Source of the DNA: Acanthococcus lagerstroemiae
Taxonomy: Eukaryota; Arthropoda; Insecta; Hemiptera; Eriococcidae
DNA length: 64,000 nucleotides
Direction: 5' to 3'
Assembly (NCBI GenBank): GCA_031841125.1
Contig: CM063106.1
Coordinates: forward strand, 34,282,001 to 34,346,000
Positions 33,702 to 64,000 of this stretch are shown here, piece after piece. A program made the position numbers and the translations under genes. Numbering within the stretch: position 1 is the first letter of the stretch; each line of letters starts with the position of its first letter. The notes below the pieces were generated by a model that did not search any database, had not been told where the DNA came from, and saw only the letters and a list, made by a program, of their open reading frames with translations.

Positions 33702-34162
33702 TAAATCTGAATTCCGAAACTCCGACAATCCAATCAACTTACTCACAAAATACACAATTTATTACTCAACAATAATAAATTTTACATAGGTATTACAAAA
33801 TCTATATAAATAAGCATTACTCAATCATAATAATCGTCTTTGTATTAATAAAAACGTAAAAATACGAAGTAAAAACTGCCTAATGGTACACACACGATCA
33901 CTGTTAAGACTAGGTCAAGCCATTAAAATAAATAAATAGAAAAAAACACGAAGATTTATATCGGGGATAGTGCTCGCGATGATTCGAACTGCAAACCCCG
34001 TCGTAACTCTGTTCCACTCGTCCTCAAGGTTTTAACTCGGCAATGAGGATACGCTTAATACACGTTTCCGAATTATTAATTTAAAGAGAGAAAGAGAAGG
34101 GAGAAAAAAGAGGAAATAGTTTCGTACGATGAAAATATACTGAATATGGCAGTAAGAACTGA
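33702..34162 (-). other. 3' UTR region of the cGMP-dependent kinase gene
   Basis: AT-rich sequence downstream of the kinase stop. A - strand AATAAA lies at 33758-33763, about 60 bp from the Gypsy insertion, and could be the poly(A) signal. Confidence 0.5.
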
Positions 34163-63136
<28,974 letters not shown>

Positions 63137-63600
63137 CTGCAAAATGCAACAAATCAAAAATGAGTTACATTAGTAACATTCATACTCATCCTAGTGGAAG
63201 TATGGTACAATTGAAGCTAATCAGATCTAAAATGGGCTTTACGCGTCATATAAGTATTAAATCCGATTTCGCTGGCAAGTTCAAGCCTATTGAGCAATCT
63301 TTACTCGATCACTCAGTTACAAGGTTAGCGTTTATCCAGAATTCCAGACAGAAGATGAACAGGTGAACACAAATAACAGCTTATGTTCTTACTGGGTCTT
63401 TTTTTATCGTGTTCGCTAGCCGCAAATAATATTTCTTTCTGACAATAATGATCGACATGCCATTACAATATGGACCTTATGTTAAACCGATTTTTGTTAA
63501 AATATACTCGCGCATTTCGTGATGACGAACCATTACAAAAACGAGAGAGAAGAAAACAGAAAAGGAAAAAATAAAAACTATTATCATTACGAAATATAAG

Positions 63601-63870
63601 TGACCCATAAGCCTTCCATAATCACCATGTTTGATATACCTACAGCTACGTTGTTCTGCAAATAGAATTATTGAACCTCGTCTGCTCGACAATGATGCCG
63701 GAAAAAAAAGATACATCGAAACATGAGTGGAGTGACCCATAAGCCTTCCATAATCATTATTGTTTAGTACATAGCTACGTGTTTTGTTTTTTGTTTTTTG
63801 CAAAAAGAATTATAAAACCTTGCCTGCTCGACAATGATGCCGAAAAAAGATACATCGAAACATGAGTAGT
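63601..63870. repeat. ~132-bp tandem duplication
   Basis: tgacccataagccttccata begins at 63601 and 63733. Both copies end tgctcgacaatgatgccg, then gatacatcgaaacatgagt. They differ by small indels and T/A runs. Confidence 0.85.
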
Positions 63871-64000
63871 AATGACAGAATTCTAATTCGTAATTCGTTC
63901 GGCAAATAATGCATTTTAGAAGTTCGTGATACTTTTCTTCCACGCCAGTTTCGTAAATTCTCGAATGTTTCAAATTTTTCTGCACTTATTTCTTACTTCG

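Overview
This window looks like nuclear DNA from an insect. Three conserved host genes with spliceosomal introns are recognisable, and most of the remaining sequence is transposable elements and satellite-like repeats. The exact lineage cannot be read from the sequence. Host genes: (1) the last three coding exons of the chloride intracellular channel gene (Clic/exc-4 family) on the + strand, 809-4584, with its 5' part left of the window or not recognised; (2) a complete four-exon gene for mitochondrial ribosomal protein L13 on the - strand, 7623 down to 6503, 178 residues; (3) ten in-phase exons of a cGMP-dependent protein kinase (foraging/PRKG1 type) on the - strand, 63136 down to 34163. The ten exons encode 431 residues, from cyclic-nucleotide domain B through the kinase domain to the natural C-terminus. 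The N-terminal half lies beyond 64000.

Layout. 1-4.6 kb is Clic with a large last intron. Clic and mRpL13 converge at 4.6-6.5 kb. 8.1-15.4 kb is a nest of insertions: an older mobile sequence contains a foldback element, a full-length Copia retrotransposon (8615-14465, identical 270-bp LTRs, 5-bp target duplication) and a GATC-rich hAT-like MITE (14549-15308, 8-bp target duplication). 15.85-23.64 kb is an unusual repeat territory built almost entirely of dyad-symmetric modules. 24.3-33.7 kb is a full-length Ty3/Gypsy retrotransposon with near-identical 354-bp LTRs, a textbook -1 slippery site between gag and pol, and a short membrane-segment reading frame downstream. It sits about 470 bp beyond the stop codon of the kinase gene. 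34.2-64 kb is the kinase gene, whose introns hold many small DNA transposons (hAT-like, mariner, Harbinger-like, foldback), a degenerate satellite (37.8-42.8 kb) and a roughly 90-bp minisatellite (56.1-57.2 kb).

The most interesting signals are three. The first is the dyad-symmetric array at 15.85-23.64 kb. The second is a set of hAT-like elements whose bodies consist of one short palindromic word repeated many times (AGATCT, AATCGATT, TACCTAGGTA). The third is a family of small foldback elements whose arms all carry a GCCATTTTGATT-like core resembling PHO/YY1 sites. No CRISPR array, operon or bacterial gene was seen, and no tRNA or rRNA gene could be supported by eye.
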